From Candidatus Avidehalobacter gallistercoris (GTDB lineage Bacteria > Bacillota > Dehalobacteriia > UBA4068 > UBA4997), in NCBI GenBank assembly GCA_018715045.1, contig DVMH01000029.1, positions 1 through 55,374 of the forward strand: a stretch of DNA of 55,374 nucleotides, read 5' to 3'. A program made the position numbers and the translations under genes. The notes below the pieces were generated by a model, which had not been told where the DNA came from, did not search any database, and saw only the letters and a program-made list of their open reading frames with translations. Positions 19,718-27,862 of this stretch are shown in pieces; position 1 is the first letter of the stretch, and every line of letters begins with the position of its first letter.

Positions 19718-20191
19718 ATGTGTGAATTGAAAGAAAGAGTTGTGTTTTTGCAGGGTTTAGCCAAGGGTATGGAGCTTGACGAGGACTCCAAGGAAGGTAA
19801 GCTGATCAGCTCAATGCTGGATATCATGGCTGATATGGCTGATGCGCTTGGCGAGATGTCTGAAGATTTGGATGAAGTGTATGATTACGTTGACGAGCTG
19901 GACGAAGATCTTTCCGAGGTTGAGGATGAGGTGTTCGGCGAAGATGAGTGCGACTGTGGCTGCGACGATGATTGCTGCTGCGATGATGATGAGTGCGACT
20001 GTGATGATGACGATTATGTGGAAGTGACTTGCCCCAATTGCCATGAGACGGTTTGCTTCAGCTCTGATATTTTGGATGCCGACGAGCCGATTGAGGTTGT
20101 CTGCCCGGTGTGTGACGCGGCGGTTTTCTCTAATGACGCTGATAATGTTGAGGTCGAGGGCGAAAAAGCCGACGGCAATAAAGAGGACTGA
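19718..20191 (+). CDS. CD1247 N-terminal-type protein with Cys/Asp-rich metal-binding-like middle
   Basis: The first 65 residues are an acidic helical region of the type found upstream of spoIIIAA in many clostridia (KERVVFLQGLAKGMELDED). Residues of about 70–100 are almost only Asp, Glu and Cys, and the C-terminus has two CxxC pairs (CPNC and CPVC) like a rubredoxin or zinc-ribbon knuckle. ATG 19718 has AAGGAGG 8 nt upstream; the earlier TTG would be too close. The function is unknown. The composition suggests divalent-metal or zinc binding. A terminator separates it from spoIIIAA. Confidence 0.7.
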   Translation: MCELKERVVFLQGLAKGMELDEDSKEGKLISSMLDIMADMADALGEMSEDLDEVYDYVDELDEDLSEVEDEVFGEDECDCGCDDDCCCDDDECDCDDDDYVEVTCPNCHETVCFSSDILDADEPIEVVCPVCDAAVFSNDADNVEVEGEKADGNKED

Positions 20192-20214
20192 GACTTAAGC
20201 CAAAAGTAAAATTG

Positions 20215-20245
20215 AGAGTCACCCTGTTGGGTGGCTCTTTTTTTG
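20215..20245 (+). terminator. Terminator before spoIIIAA
   Basis: AGAGTCACCC (20215–20224) pairs with GGGTGGCTCT (20229–20238), loop TGTT, followed by a T-run. Confidence 0.9.
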
Positions 20246-20272
20246 TGCCTAAATGTCGTTGGGGGGCTTGTT

Positions 20273-20299
20273 CTATTCGCGTTTTGTTGCAAATACAAT
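20273..20299 (+). promoter_or_regulatory. Possible sigma-E promoter of the spoIIIA operon
   Basis: CTATT (20273–20277) and AATACAAT (20292–20299), 14 bp apart, resemble sigma-E elements (ATATT and CATACAAT). The known mother-cell control of spoIIIA supports this; the sequence match alone is moderate. Confidence 0.45.
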
Positions 20300-20325
20300 T
20301 TAGCGTGACGGGAGGAGGGATGCGT

Positions 20326-21234
20326 ATGCCGAAAGACGTGCCGGAAATGTTGATGAATCAGTTGTTGCCGGAGCTGGCTGCGGTGATAAGCGGCACAGAT
20401 ACGGCTGGTTTGCAGGAAATTCGCCTGCGGGTGGGGCAACCCGCGCGTCTGCGGATGCCTGGGGGCGAACAAACGCTGCCGCTTGTCTGGACTGGTGATT
20501 TGCAGCAGCGGCAGCTGATGCGCCTGCTGGATAATTCTGTTTATGCTTACGAGGAGCAACTGAAGCAAGGCTTTATAACTCTTGTGGGCGGCCACCGGGT
20601 CGGTTTGGTGGGCGAGGCCTGGTATGACGAGGGCCGCTTGGGCGGCTTCCGTGATATATGCAGTTTGAACGTGCGGGTGGCGCGTGAGGTCATTGGGGCG
20701 GCGGCGCCGTTTTGGCCATGGGTTATTGCCGGGGGGCGTGTGATGAGAACATTGCTTGCCGCACCGCCTGGCGCCGGCAAAACCACGCTGTTGCGCGACA
20801 TGGTGCGGCAGCTGTCTGATGGTTTGGCGGGTATCGCGCCGCTTAACGTGGGCGTAGCCGACGAGCGCATGGAACTTGGCGCGGTGTGCGGCGGCACGGC
20901 GCAGCTGGATCTGGGCAGTCGTACTGATATCATTTCAGCCTGTGATAAGGCGCGGGCGGTGGAAATATTGCTCAGATCGATGGGGCCGCAGCTGGTGGTT
21001 ACGGATGAGATTGGCAGCGCGGCTGACACGCAGGCGCTATTAAACGCGCTGAACGCTGGGGTGGGGGTGCTGGCCAGCGCTCATGCGGCAAACTATGACG
21101 AACTTTCGGCGCGGCCACATTTGAGCGGACTGGTGACGTCAGGTTTTTTCGAACGCATCATCTTTCCTGTGCGAAGGGGCGAGGGGCTTTGCCCCGGCGC
21201 TGTTTACGATGGGCAGGGGGTACGGCTAATATGA
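20326..21234 (+). CDS. spoIIIAA: Stage III sporulation protein AA
   Basis: Cytoplasmic secretion-type ATPase that powers the SpoIIIA–SpoIIQ channel linking mother cell and forespore. Walker A APPGAGKTT and Walker-B-like LVVTDEIG are clear, along with the N-terminal EIRLRVGQPARL region. ATG 20326 is chosen because GGAGGAGG (20311–20318) lies 7 nt upstream; ATG 20320 is too close. It leads the eight-gene operon, and its stop overlaps the spoIIIAB start (ATGA). Confidence 0.95.
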   Translation: MPKDVPEMLMNQLLPELAAVISGTDTAGLQEIRLRVGQPARLRMPGGEQTLPLVWTGDLQQRQLMRLLDNSVYAYEEQLKQGFITLVGGHRVGLVGEAWYDEGRLGGFRDICSLNVRVAREVIGAAAPFWPWVIAGGRVMRTLLAAPPGAGKTTLLRDMVRQLSDGLAGIAPLNVGVADERMELGAVCGGTAQLDLGSRTDIISACDKARAVEILLRSMGPQLVVTDEIGSAADTQALLNALNAGVGVLASAHAANYDELSARPHLSGLVTSGFFERIIFPVRRGEGLCPGAVYDGQGVRLI

Positions 21235-21743
21235 TGGGGGTTTGCGGTGCGGCGGCGGTTCTGTTGGCTTGTATCAGTGTGTTCGGTGAATTACGGCAGG
21301 CGTTGGCGCGGCGGGTGCGGGAGCTGGAGAGCTGGCTTATGGCGGTGCGTGTTTTGCAGACAGAAATCACGTTTGGCGCGCTGCCGCTTTCCCGGCTGTG
21401 CGACAATATAACGGCGCAGACCGAGGGTACGGCAACGGCTTTTTTTCAAGAGCTGGGAAAACGTTTAGCCGCCGGTGAAAATCTGGCGGCAAGCTGGCAG
21501 GAATTATTGGAGAAAAATGCGGCGGGAACGCATCTTCTGTCGGGCGATACGATGGTGCTGCAAGAGCTGGGCGCAGGGCTTGGCGCTTCGGGGCTGGCAC
21601 AGCAGAAACGCCTGTTGGCGCTGACGGAGGAACGTTTGCAGGCGCTACGGGCAGAGGCGGCGGAGCGGTACCAACGGCTGGCACGGTTACTTTCGGCGCT
21701 GGGATGGAGCAGCGGCCTGCTGTTGATCTGCCTGGCGCTTTAG
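21231..21743 (+). CDS. spoIIIAB: Stage III sporulation protein AB
   Basis: Membrane protein of the SpoIIIA complex, distantly related to type II secretion GspF. It has an N-terminal hydrophobic helix (GVCGAAAVLLACI), a helical cytoplasmic part including LLALTEERLQALR, and a C-terminal membrane helix (LSALGWSSGLLLICLAL). 170 residues from ATG 21231 is normal. The start overlaps the spoIIIAA stop, implying coupled translation. No strong SD of its own is seen. Confidence 0.92.
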   Translation: MMGVCGAAAVLLACISVFGELRQALARRVRELESWLMAVRVLQTEITFGALPLSRLCDNITAQTEGTATAFFQELGKRLAAGENLAASWQELLEKNAAGTHLLSGDTMVLQELGAGLGASGLAQQKRLLALTEERLQALRAEAAERYQRLARLLSALGWSSGLLLICLAL

Positions 21744-21758
21744 GAATGGGAGGGGCAT

Positions 21759-21956
21759 ATGGACGTTAGCTTGATATTTTTTCTGGCAGGACTGGCGATC
21801 GCAGTGACAGTGATCAATGCCCTGTTAAAGCAGGCTGGTCGCGAAGAGTATAGCTATCTGGTGCTGTTGGCGGGGCTGGTCATTGCTCTCTTGCAGGTAT
21901 TGCCTTTAGTGCTCTCGCTGTTCAACGAGGTGCAGAGCGTATTTAATTTATACTGA
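21759..21956 (+). CDS. spoIIIAC: Stage III sporulation protein AC
   Basis: A 65-residue protein made of two membrane helices separated by the conserved KQAGREEY loop, exactly as in the family. GGGAGG lies before ATG 21759. It and SpoIIIAD are paralogous small membrane parts of the channel. It is followed immediately by spoIIIAD. Confidence 0.93.
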   Translation: MDVSLIFFLAGLAIAVTVINALLKQAGREEYSYLVLLAGLVIALLQVLPLVLSLFNEVQSVFNLY

Positions 21957-21977
21957 TTGCATCGAGGGTGGCGCGCG

Positions 21978-22370
21978 ATGGAATTATTTTTTATGCTGGC
22001 CGGAGTGGTGTTGGCGGGGGTGTTTGTGTCGCTGCTGTTGAAGCAAAGTGGGCTGCCGGTTCTTTCATATCTGCTGGCGCTGACGGTGTCAGCTCTGGTA
22101 TTGTTGCGTCTGCTGCCGCTGCTGGCGGAGATTTTTGTGGTGTTTCGGCGGTTGGCGGAGGGTGCGGGCCTGTCCGGACAGTATTTGAGTATTATACTGA
22201 AAATTCTGGCGATAAGCTATGCCGCCGAATTTATTGCAAGCCTTTGCCGTGACGCGGGCGAGAGCGCCTATGCTGCCAAGGTGGAGCTGGCCGGGAAGAT
22301 TTCGGTGATGCTGCTGGCAGTGCCGGTTATCGTGAATATTCTGGACGCAGTGCTGCAAATTTTGCCGTGA
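21978..22370 (+). CDS. spoIIIAD: Stage III sporulation protein AD
   Basis: Four-helix membrane protein, about 130 residues. The KQSGLPVLSY loop mirrors the SpoIIIAC loop (KQAGREEYSY), showing the shared origin. ATG 21978 follows GAGGGTGG; the open frame begins at 21957 but the extra residues are not conserved. It ends 15 nt before the spoIIIAE start. Confidence 0.92.
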   Translation: MELFFMLAGVVLAGVFVSLLLKQSGLPVLSYLLALTVSALVLLRLLPLLAEIFVVFRRLAEGAGLSGQYLSIILKILAISYAAEFIASLCRDAGESAYAAKVELAGKISVMLLAVPVIVNILDAVLQILP

Positions 22371-22385
22371 GGGGCGGTGTACGAT

Positions 22386-23525
22386 ATGCGAGTTTGGCGA
22401 GGACCAGCGCTGTGGCTGCTGCTGGCGTTTTGGCTGCTGCCGGGAATGGCGCTGGCAGTGGATACAGCTGGCGTTACTCCGGATATGACTGAACTGGAGC
22501 ACAGTATAGATGAAGTGGGGCAGTATCTCGGTGAATATCTGCCGGGCGGCGGTTTGGACGAGCTTTGGCGGCAGGCACGGCAAGGGGAGATAGAGCTTTC
22601 ACCTCAGTTGTTTGCGGAGGCAGCGTCGCAGGCATTCACACGTGAGATCAGCGGGGCTTTAGCGCTGTTTGGGCAGCTGCTGACGTTATCAGTGTTCACC
22701 ATGTTGTTGGCGCGCTTTGAACAGAAAGGCGTAGGGAAATTAGCTGTCAGTGTGGTTTATCTGGCGTTCATGGGGCTGGCGGTGCAGGTATTCCGGCTCT
22801 GCGGCGACACGGCGGGCGAGGCCGTCCATCTGATGAGCGACTTTATCTATGCGCTGCTCCCGGTATTGTTAACGCTGCTGGTATCGCTGGGTGGCGCGTC
22901 GTCTGTGGCGTTGTTTAACCCTGCATTGCTGTTCGCTGTCAGCGTGTCGTTGCATATCCTGCGGTTTTTCGTGCTGCCGCTGCTCTATATCAGCGGAGCG
23001 CTGACATTGTTCGGGAAACTGCCCGCCGGGGTGAAACTTTCCGGTCTTGCTAAGCTGGCTCGGGATTTGGCGATGGGCGTGTTCACGATCATGCTGTCGG
23101 TGTTCACAGCATCCCTTTCGCTGCTGGGGCTTTCCGGTGCAGCGTTGGATGGCCTTGGCTTCCGTGCGGTTAAAAGCGCCAGTGGTATCTTTATCCCTGT
23201 GGTGGGACGCACGATCGCTGATGTGATGGATACTGTGGTCGGCACGGCTCTGCTTCTGAAAAACGTGATTGGTGTGGCGGGCATTGTGGTGCTGGCATTG
23301 CTTTGCGTACTGCCTGCTGTTAAAATCCTGCTGCTGTATGTGTGTTTCCGGCTGACGGGAGCGTTGTGTGAGCCGCTGGGCGACGAGGCGTTGGCAGGGC
23401 TGTTGAATGCGCTTGCGGGTGTGGTGGTGCTGTTTTTTGCGGTGGTTGCCGCGGCGGCTATCTTCTTTTTTTTTCTGATCAGCATAATTATCGGTATGGG
23501 CAACATCATGCTGGCGCTGCGTTAG
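22386..23525 (+). CDS. spoIIIAE: Stage III sporulation protein AE
   Basis: Large polytopic membrane component of the feeding-tube channel. It has a cleavable-looking signal peptide (ALWLLLAFWLLPGMALA), an extracytoplasmic segment to about residue 85, then seven or eight membrane helices, with a very Phe/Ala-rich last segment. 379 residues is family-typical. ATG 22386 is about 10 nt after GAGGGG; a GTG at 22377 is too close. It ends in TAG. Confidence 0.94.
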   Translation: MRVWRGPALWLLLAFWLLPGMALAVDTAGVTPDMTELEHSIDEVGQYLGEYLPGGGLDELWRQARQGEIELSPQLFAEAASQAFTREISGALALFGQLLTLSVFTMLLARFEQKGVGKLAVSVVYLAFMGLAVQVFRLCGDTAGEAVHLMSDFIYALLPVLLTLLVSLGGASSVALFNPALLFAVSVSLHILRFFVLPLLYISGALTLFGKLPAGVKLSGLAKLARDLAMGVFTIMLSVFTASLSLLGLSGAALDGLGFRAVKSASGIFIPVVGRTIADVMDTVVGTALLLKNVIGVAGIVVLALLCVLPAVKILLLYVCFRLTGALCEPLGDEALAGLLNALAGVVVLFFAVVAAAAIFFFFLISIIIGMGNIMLALR

Positions 23526-23547
23526 GCGGCGAAAGGGGGCGGAGCAG

Positions 23548-24099
23548 TTGGCTCTGGTGGATATATTGACGGCGGTGACGCGGCAGGCGCTGATATTATC
23601 TGGCCTGGCGCTGTTTCTGGAGGTAATGCTTCCCGCCGGGCAGGTGAAGAAATACGCCCGGTTGGTGATGGGGCTGCTGCTGGCGGGTGCGCTGCTGGCT
23701 CCGCTTTGCGACATGAGGGGTGGGGCGGTTTCGGCATCAATATTTGTCGCGCCGCCCGATAATACCGAGGCGATCATTGCGGCGGGCAGCAATCTTTCCG
23801 AACAGGCGGAGCGCGAGGCCGAGCAGGAGCTTGTTGCTGAGGTGGAGCAGCAGCTGACCGCTTTCAGCGAATTGCAGGAGGGCGTGGTTAAGGCTGAGGT
23901 AAATGTGGAACTGGCGGAAGGCAATGAAATGCCCGGTCATAATTGGGGACGAGTTGTCATATTGTTAAGCGTGGCCGATGGAGAAAACGTGCAGGCGCAG
24001 GCGATCGCCGATAGCGTCAAACGGAGCGTAGCGGCGTTCTACGATTTGGATGAAAACGCCGTGCAGGTATCGGTGGCTTCCTACGCGGCGGGTGATTGA
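23548..24099 (+). CDS. spoIIIAF: Stage III sporulation protein AF
   Basis: Two N-terminal membrane helices flank the conserved LEVMLPAGQVKKYARLVMGLLL segment (positions about 30–50), followed by a ring-building-motif-like soluble domain (KAEVNVELAEGN, then a strand-helix-strand with DSVKRSVAAFYDL). TTG 23548 is used with AAAGGGGGCGGAG upstream. 183 residues is close to the family norm. The soluble domain probably faces the intermembrane space. Confidence 0.9.
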   Translation: MALVDILTAVTRQALILSGLALFLEVMLPAGQVKKYARLVMGLLLAGALLAPLCDMRGGAVSASIFVAPPDNTEAIIAAGSNLSEQAEREAEQELVAEVEQQLTAFSELQEGVVKAEVNVELAEGNEMPGHNWGRVVILLSVADGENVQAQAIADSVKRSVAAFYDLDENAVQVSVASYAAGD

Positions 24100-24118
24100 A
24101 ACTTGGTCGAGGTGCGTT

Positions 24119-24700
24119 ATGGAATTTTTTAAGCCGGAATTTTTGGCGAAGCTGGGTTTGGGCGAAAAGGAAAAACGACGGCTGCCGTTGCTGCTTTTGC
24201 TGCTGGCAGTGGGTTTGCTGCTGATGGGCTTGTCATCGTGGTCGGCGCGGCAGGATAGAACGGACGTGCCGTATGGCGGCGCCGAAACGCTGCCGCAGGC
24301 GGATACGGAATTGGACGAAGAAACGGCGTTGGAGCAGAAGCTGGCGGAGATACTTGGCAAGATCCGCGGAGCTGGCGAGGTGTCCGTCGCTCTGACATTT
24401 GCGGAGAGTGGGCGTACGGATTACGCCGTGAACGCCAGCACTACAATCCGCACGACAGAGGAAAATGATCAGAACGGAGGCTTTCGCAGCACCACTGAGC
24501 AGACGAGCAGTGATGATCTGGTGCTGGCAGAAGGGAATGCCAGTCCAGTGGCGGTGCGTCAAAGCAGTCCGGAGGTGCAGGGGGTGCTTGTGGTAGCGGC
24601 TGGGGCGGACGATCCGGCGGTTTGTCGCCAGATGGCCGAGGCGCTGCAAAACCTGCTGGATATTCCGGCGCATAAAATTGTAATCTGCCCGGCGGACTGA
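24119..24700 (+). CDS. spoIIIAG: Stage III sporulation protein AG
   Basis: Forms a large ring of the channel in the intermembrane space of the engulfed forespore. One membrane helix (RLPLLLLLLAVGLLLMG) is followed by a flexible region and the ring-forming domain (LAEILGKIRGAGEVSVALTF, then EVQGVLVVAAGADDPAVC). ATG 24119 has TCGAGGTG upstream. The insert of about 60 residues, rich in Thr, Asn and Gln between the two halves of the domain, matches the family's beta-ring insertion. Confidence 0.93.
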   Translation: MEFFKPEFLAKLGLGEKEKRRLPLLLLLLAVGLLLMGLSSWSARQDRTDVPYGGAETLPQADTELDEETALEQKLAEILGKIRGAGEVSVALTFAESGRTDYAVNASTTIRTTEENDQNGGFRSTTEQTSSDDLVLAEGNASPVAVRQSSPEVQGVLVVAAGADDPAVCRQMAEALQNLLDIPAHKIVICPAD

Positions 24701-24728
24701 CGGGTTAATAAAGAAAGGGGTTTATCAG

Positions 24729-25463
24729 ATGAAAATTTGGGAAAAGCAGGAAACCGGGCGGTTGGCTGGATTAAAGCGGCTGGCTCTGAACAAATGGACA
24801 CTGACGTTTGCGGTGATGCTGATCATGCTTTCCGCTTATCTGGGGCTGGAAGAGAATGAGCGCCGTCTGGCGCAGCAGGATGTGCTTTATGTCACAGATA
24901 CCTTGCCATATGATGTGCAAAAAGTGAGTGGCGAGGGCACGGGCAAAATAGAGCTGCTTGACGACGGTCAGGAAACAGAAGACGGGCAGGACATGACGGA
25001 TAATAATGATAAGGCTGAGGGAAATAATACTGAACCGGCCGTGGGCGATGATTTGGCAGATTTGCAGCAGGATCTCGATAAGGCCGGGGAGTTTTCAGTC
25101 AACAGCGACAGTGATTTCTTCATTAACTATCGGCTGGAGCGCGAAAAGGCACGCTCACGCCAGTTGGAGCTTCTGCAGGGGTTGATCGACGACAGCTCGA
25201 CGTCGGAAACGGTGCGCGAAGCGGCGCAACAGCGTATCATGTCGCAGGCGGAGGCCATCGAGCAGGAGCTGCTTCTGGAGAGTCTTCTGGTGGCTAAATA
25301 TGGCGGTGAGGCGGCAGTGTTTATTCAGCCGGCTAAAATCAACGTGGTACTTTCCGGCGGCAAAGAGACCTTAAGCGACAGCGAGGCAGCTAAAATCGCG
25401 GCGCTGGTGGATAACTATACCAAAATCGGCTATGAGAACGTCATTGTGGTGTTGAAAGAATAG
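24729..25463 (+). CDS. spoIIIAH: Stage III sporulation protein AH
   Basis: Partner of SpoIIQ in the channel. One N-terminal membrane helix (KWTLTFAVMLIMLSAYLGL), an acidic linker rich in Asp, Asn and Gln (about residues 80–115), then the YscJ-like domain (SDSDFFINYRLEREKARSRQ to NYTKIGYENVIVVLKE). AAAGGGG lies before ATG 24729. It is the last gene of the operon; a new vegetative-type promoter follows. Confidence 0.94.
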   Translation: MKIWEKQETGRLAGLKRLALNKWTLTFAVMLIMLSAYLGLEENERRLAQQDVLYVTDTLPYDVQKVSGEGTGKIELLDDGQETEDGQDMTDNNDKAEGNNTEPAVGDDLADLQQDLDKAGEFSVNSDSDFFINYRLEREKARSRQLELLQGLIDDSSTSETVREAAQQRIMSQAEAIEQELLLESLLVAKYGGEAAVFIQPAKINVVLSGGKETLSDSEAAKIAALVDNYTKIGYENVIVVLKE

Positions 25464-25496
25464 CGGAAAGCTGTGGGCAAATCCGCAAAAAGGCGG

Positions 25497-25525
25497 TTGT
25501 ATTCTGCGGGGCTTTCTGTTATAAT
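25497..25525 (+). promoter_or_regulatory. Promoter of the Asp23–AmaP–DUF2273–nusB group
   Basis: TTGTAT (25497–25502), a 17-bp spacer, then TATAAT (25520–25525), 30 bp before the Asp23 start. Confidence 0.75.
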
Positions 25526-25555
25526 TAACTTATCAATACATCGGAGGTGTTTCTC

Positions 25556-25975
25556 ATGGACGAACAGATTTTGGAGGTTGAGGTTCAAAATCAGGAGGAT
25601 ACAAATACCGTAAAAATTGCTAACGATGTGGTGGCGACGATTGCGGGCATTGCTGCGGCGGAGATTTCCGGTGTGGCCAGCATGAGCGGCGGCATGGTCA
25701 GCGGCATTTCGCAGATGCTGGGCAAAAAGCAGCTCACTAAGGGCGTTAAGGTGGAAATTGTCGAAAAAGACGTGACGCTGGATATCAGCATCGTGGTGGA
25801 ATACGGTCGGAAGATCCCAGAAGTTTGCGGCGCTATTCAGCAGGCCGTAAAGCAGGCTGTGGAGGATATGACGGGTCTGAACGTCACTGCCGTAAACGTC
25901 CACGTTACGGGCGTTCAGTTCGTAGAGGAAGCTCCGGCGGAGGAGGTTTCCCCGGAAGCTGCACCGGAGGAATAA
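25556..25975 (+). CDS. Asp23/Gls24 family envelope stress protein (YqhY-like)
   Basis: Small cytoplasmic protein that in relatives is tethered to the membrane by AmaP. Core motifs are VVATIAGIAAAEISGVASMS and a second half ending DMTGLNVTAVNVHVTGV. ATG 25556 is 8 nt after GGAGG. The acidic, proline-rich C-tail is variable. Following spoIIIAH and preceding amaP, DUF2273 and nusB, it matches the conserved yqhY neighbourhood in Firmicutes. Confidence 0.93.
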   Translation: MDEQILEVEVQNQEDTNTVKIANDVVATIAGIAAAEISGVASMSGGMVSGISQMLGKKQLTKGVKVEIVEKDVTLDISIVVEYGRKIPEVCGAIQQAVKQAVEDMTGLNVTAVNVHVTGVQFVEEAPAEEVSPEAAPEE

Positions 25976-26100
25976 GCCTTGTGGCTCTTAAAATTTGCTT
26001 TGCCTGTTCGCAGGGGCTATCGGCGTTTTGCCATAGCCCTTTGCTGGGTTGGCGGGGTAAAATCTATGCGTAGTTGACCTGGTTAAAAGGTGGTATTTTT

Positions 26101-26661
26101 ATGCGTGTTTTAGAAAAGCTGTTGCTGTTTGTGCTTGTGCTGCTGGTGTTGGCGGCAGGAATTGCCGGTATGGCTTGCTGCTTTATGCCGGCAGAGCAAG
26201 TGGTGTATTGGCTTAATTTGATTATTTTTGCTGCGGCTGCCAGCCGCTGGCTGGTGCTGATTGGCTCTGGATTGCTGATATTGCTGGCTGTGCTGCTGTT
26301 TTTTGGTGTGGTCTGCCGGAACGGCGGCAAAAAGAGCGAACCTCGCGTTGCCAATGTTGTAAAAGTGGGCGGCGAGGGCAGCAATGTGCAGATTAGCACC
26401 CAGGCTGTAGATTGCATTATTCAGCAGCAAAAACTGCAATTCCCCGACGTTATCGGTCTGGAAAGCAAAATTTCTGACGCTGCTGAGGGCGCTGCGGTTA
26501 TTCTGAAAGTTACCGCTAATGCCAGAGCCAATATGCAGGAGCTGGCGGCCAACCTGCAAACCGCTGTCAGGCAGCAGCTGGAAAGTATGGTGGGTCTTAA
26601 GGTAAATACCGTCAAGATTATCATTGCCGATGTGATCAGCGAAGCAGAGCCGAAGGCTTAA
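26101..26661 (+). CDS. amaP: Alkaline shock response membrane anchor protein AmaP
   Basis: Two N-terminal membrane helices (LLLFVLVLLVLAAGIAGMACC and LVLIGSGLLILLAVLLFFGVV) followed by an Asp23-like soluble domain (ISTQAVDCIIQQ, VILKVTANARAN, MVGLKVNTVKIII). AmaP anchors Asp23 at the membrane. 186 residues is normal. Its start (ATG 26101) has a weak AAAAGGTGG upstream. It lies between the Asp23 gene and the DUF2273 gene, as in other Firmicutes. Confidence 0.9.
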   Translation: MRVLEKLLLFVLVLLVLAAGIAGMACCFMPAEQVVYWLNLIIFAAAASRWLVLIGSGLLILLAVLLFFGVVCRNGGKKSEPRVANVVKVGGEGSNVQISTQAVDCIIQQQKLQFPDVIGLESKISDAAEGAAVILKVTANARANMQELAANLQTAVRQQLESMVGLKVNTVKIIIADVISEAEPKA

Positions 26662-26682
26662 CACGGCGGACGGAGGTGCACG

Positions 26683-26913
26683 ATGAATTACGTTGATTGG
26701 TGCAAACAGTTTTATGCCGCACACCCCGGCGTGTGCCTCGGCGTGGCCGGCGGGTTGTTATTGGGCTTGTGCTTTGCGGTGTTCGGCTTCTGGCGGACGC
26801 TGGTGGTGGCCGTGTGCGGGGCGGTTGGTCTGTTTATCGGCTGGCGGCTTGATGCCGGCGATAGCCCGGATTCATGGTTTGACCAGCTGCGGCAGAAATT
26901 TAACCGCAAATAG
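26683..26913 (+). CDS. DUF2273 small membrane protein
   Basis: 76 residues with two membrane helices (VCLGVAGGLLLGLCFAVFGF and LVVAVCGAVGLFIGW) and the family ending in a short amphipathic tail (SWFDQLRQKFNRK). Members are found with Asp23 and AmaP and are thought to belong to the same envelope-stress assembly. CGGAGG lies before ATG 26683. Confidence 0.88.
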   Translation: MNYVDWCKQFYAAHPGVCLGVAGGLLLGLCFAVFGFWRTLVVAVCGAVGLFIGWRLDAGDSPDSWFDQLRQKFNRK

Positions 26914-26942
26914 AATGCGCATTTAATGAGGAGGACAATCTT

Positions 26943-27590
26943 TTGAGTAGGCATAAGGCGCGTGAGGCGGCTTTCCAGATGCTGTTTCAGCTTTTAGAAG
27001 GTGAAAATGAATGGCAGATGACGGGTGGAACGCTGGCGGAAGCCAGGCTTACGCCAGATAACGAGACGTTTGCGCGGAAGCTGGCCGAGGGTGCGTGGAG
27101 CAAGCGCTTTGAGATGGAGCAGTATATTCGCAAGTTTGCCGCTTCCTGGCAGTACGAGCGCCTGTTCTCGGTGGACAAGGTGCTGCTGCATTTGGCGATG
27201 TATGAGCTGAAATATTTGCCGGAGACTCCCTCGCCTATCGTGATCAACGAGGCGGTGGAGCTGGCCAAGCAATACGGTACCGACGACTCCGCGCCGTTTG
27301 TGAATGCCGTGCTGGATAACTTCCGCATTAAGGCGTTGGAGCAGCAGCAACCGGAATATCAGCCGGACGAGACGGCTATTGCCAACGCTCAGGCTTTGTA
27401 TGAGCAAAAAGCTCAGGCGTTGGCGGTATCTGAGCCGGAGTATAAAGAAACGCCAAAACCACAGTATATGCCGATTACCGAGCAAATGGGTAAACGCGGT
27501 TTCCGTAAAATCAGCAAAAGAGAGCAGACGGCGGCAGACAAAATTCTGCCGGAACCGGAGGATGAAGAGCCTTTTCGCCGCAGCCGCTGA
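26943..27590 (+). CDS. nusB: Transcription antitermination factor NusB, extended C-terminus
   Basis: Binds BoxA RNA with S10 during rRNA transcription. The NusB fold covers about residues 1–135 (SRHKAREAAFQMLFQL, VLLHLAMYELKYLPETPSP, VINEAVELAKQYG, FVNAVLDNF). A further 75–80 residues, charged and proline-containing, follow, which the family normally lacks. TTG 26943 is used, with GGAGG upstream. It closes the Asp23 operon, and a 14-bp terminator follows. Confidence 0.93.
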   Translation: MSRHKAREAAFQMLFQLLEGENEWQMTGGTLAEARLTPDNETFARKLAEGAWSKRFEMEQYIRKFAASWQYERLFSVDKVLLHLAMYELKYLPETPSPIVINEAVELAKQYGTDDSAPFVNAVLDNFRIKALEQQQPEYQPDETAIANAQALYEQKAQALAVSEPEYKETPKPQYMPITEQMGKRGFRKISKREQTAADKILPEPEDEEPFRRSR

Positions 27591-27681
27591 TGGGTAAAGG
27601 CATTGATTAATTTTTCTGCTACATGAGTTTCGTTTTGCTGTACTGGATTTCACAGGGAGAATTATCTAAGCTCTAAAATAT

Positions 27682-27725
27682 AAAAATTAACCCCCGTACC
27701 GTTGTCGGCATGGGGGTTAATTTTT
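27682..27725. terminator. Bidirectional terminator between nusB and ilvA
   Basis: AAAAATTAACCCCC (27682–27695) and GGGGGTTAATTTTT (27712–27725) form a 14-bp stem with T/A runs on both sides; nusB and ilvA converge here. Confidence 0.9.
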
Positions 27726-27862
27726 ATAGCTGGGCTGCGGTAAAGCTTTTCCAATCTATGAACTGCTCATATTTAGTGAGAAAACATTATCTGAGATCGC
27801 AGGCGTGGGTAAGAAATACAGTACTGTGGATAATATTGATGGAAAGCTGTTGCGTTTCTGGC

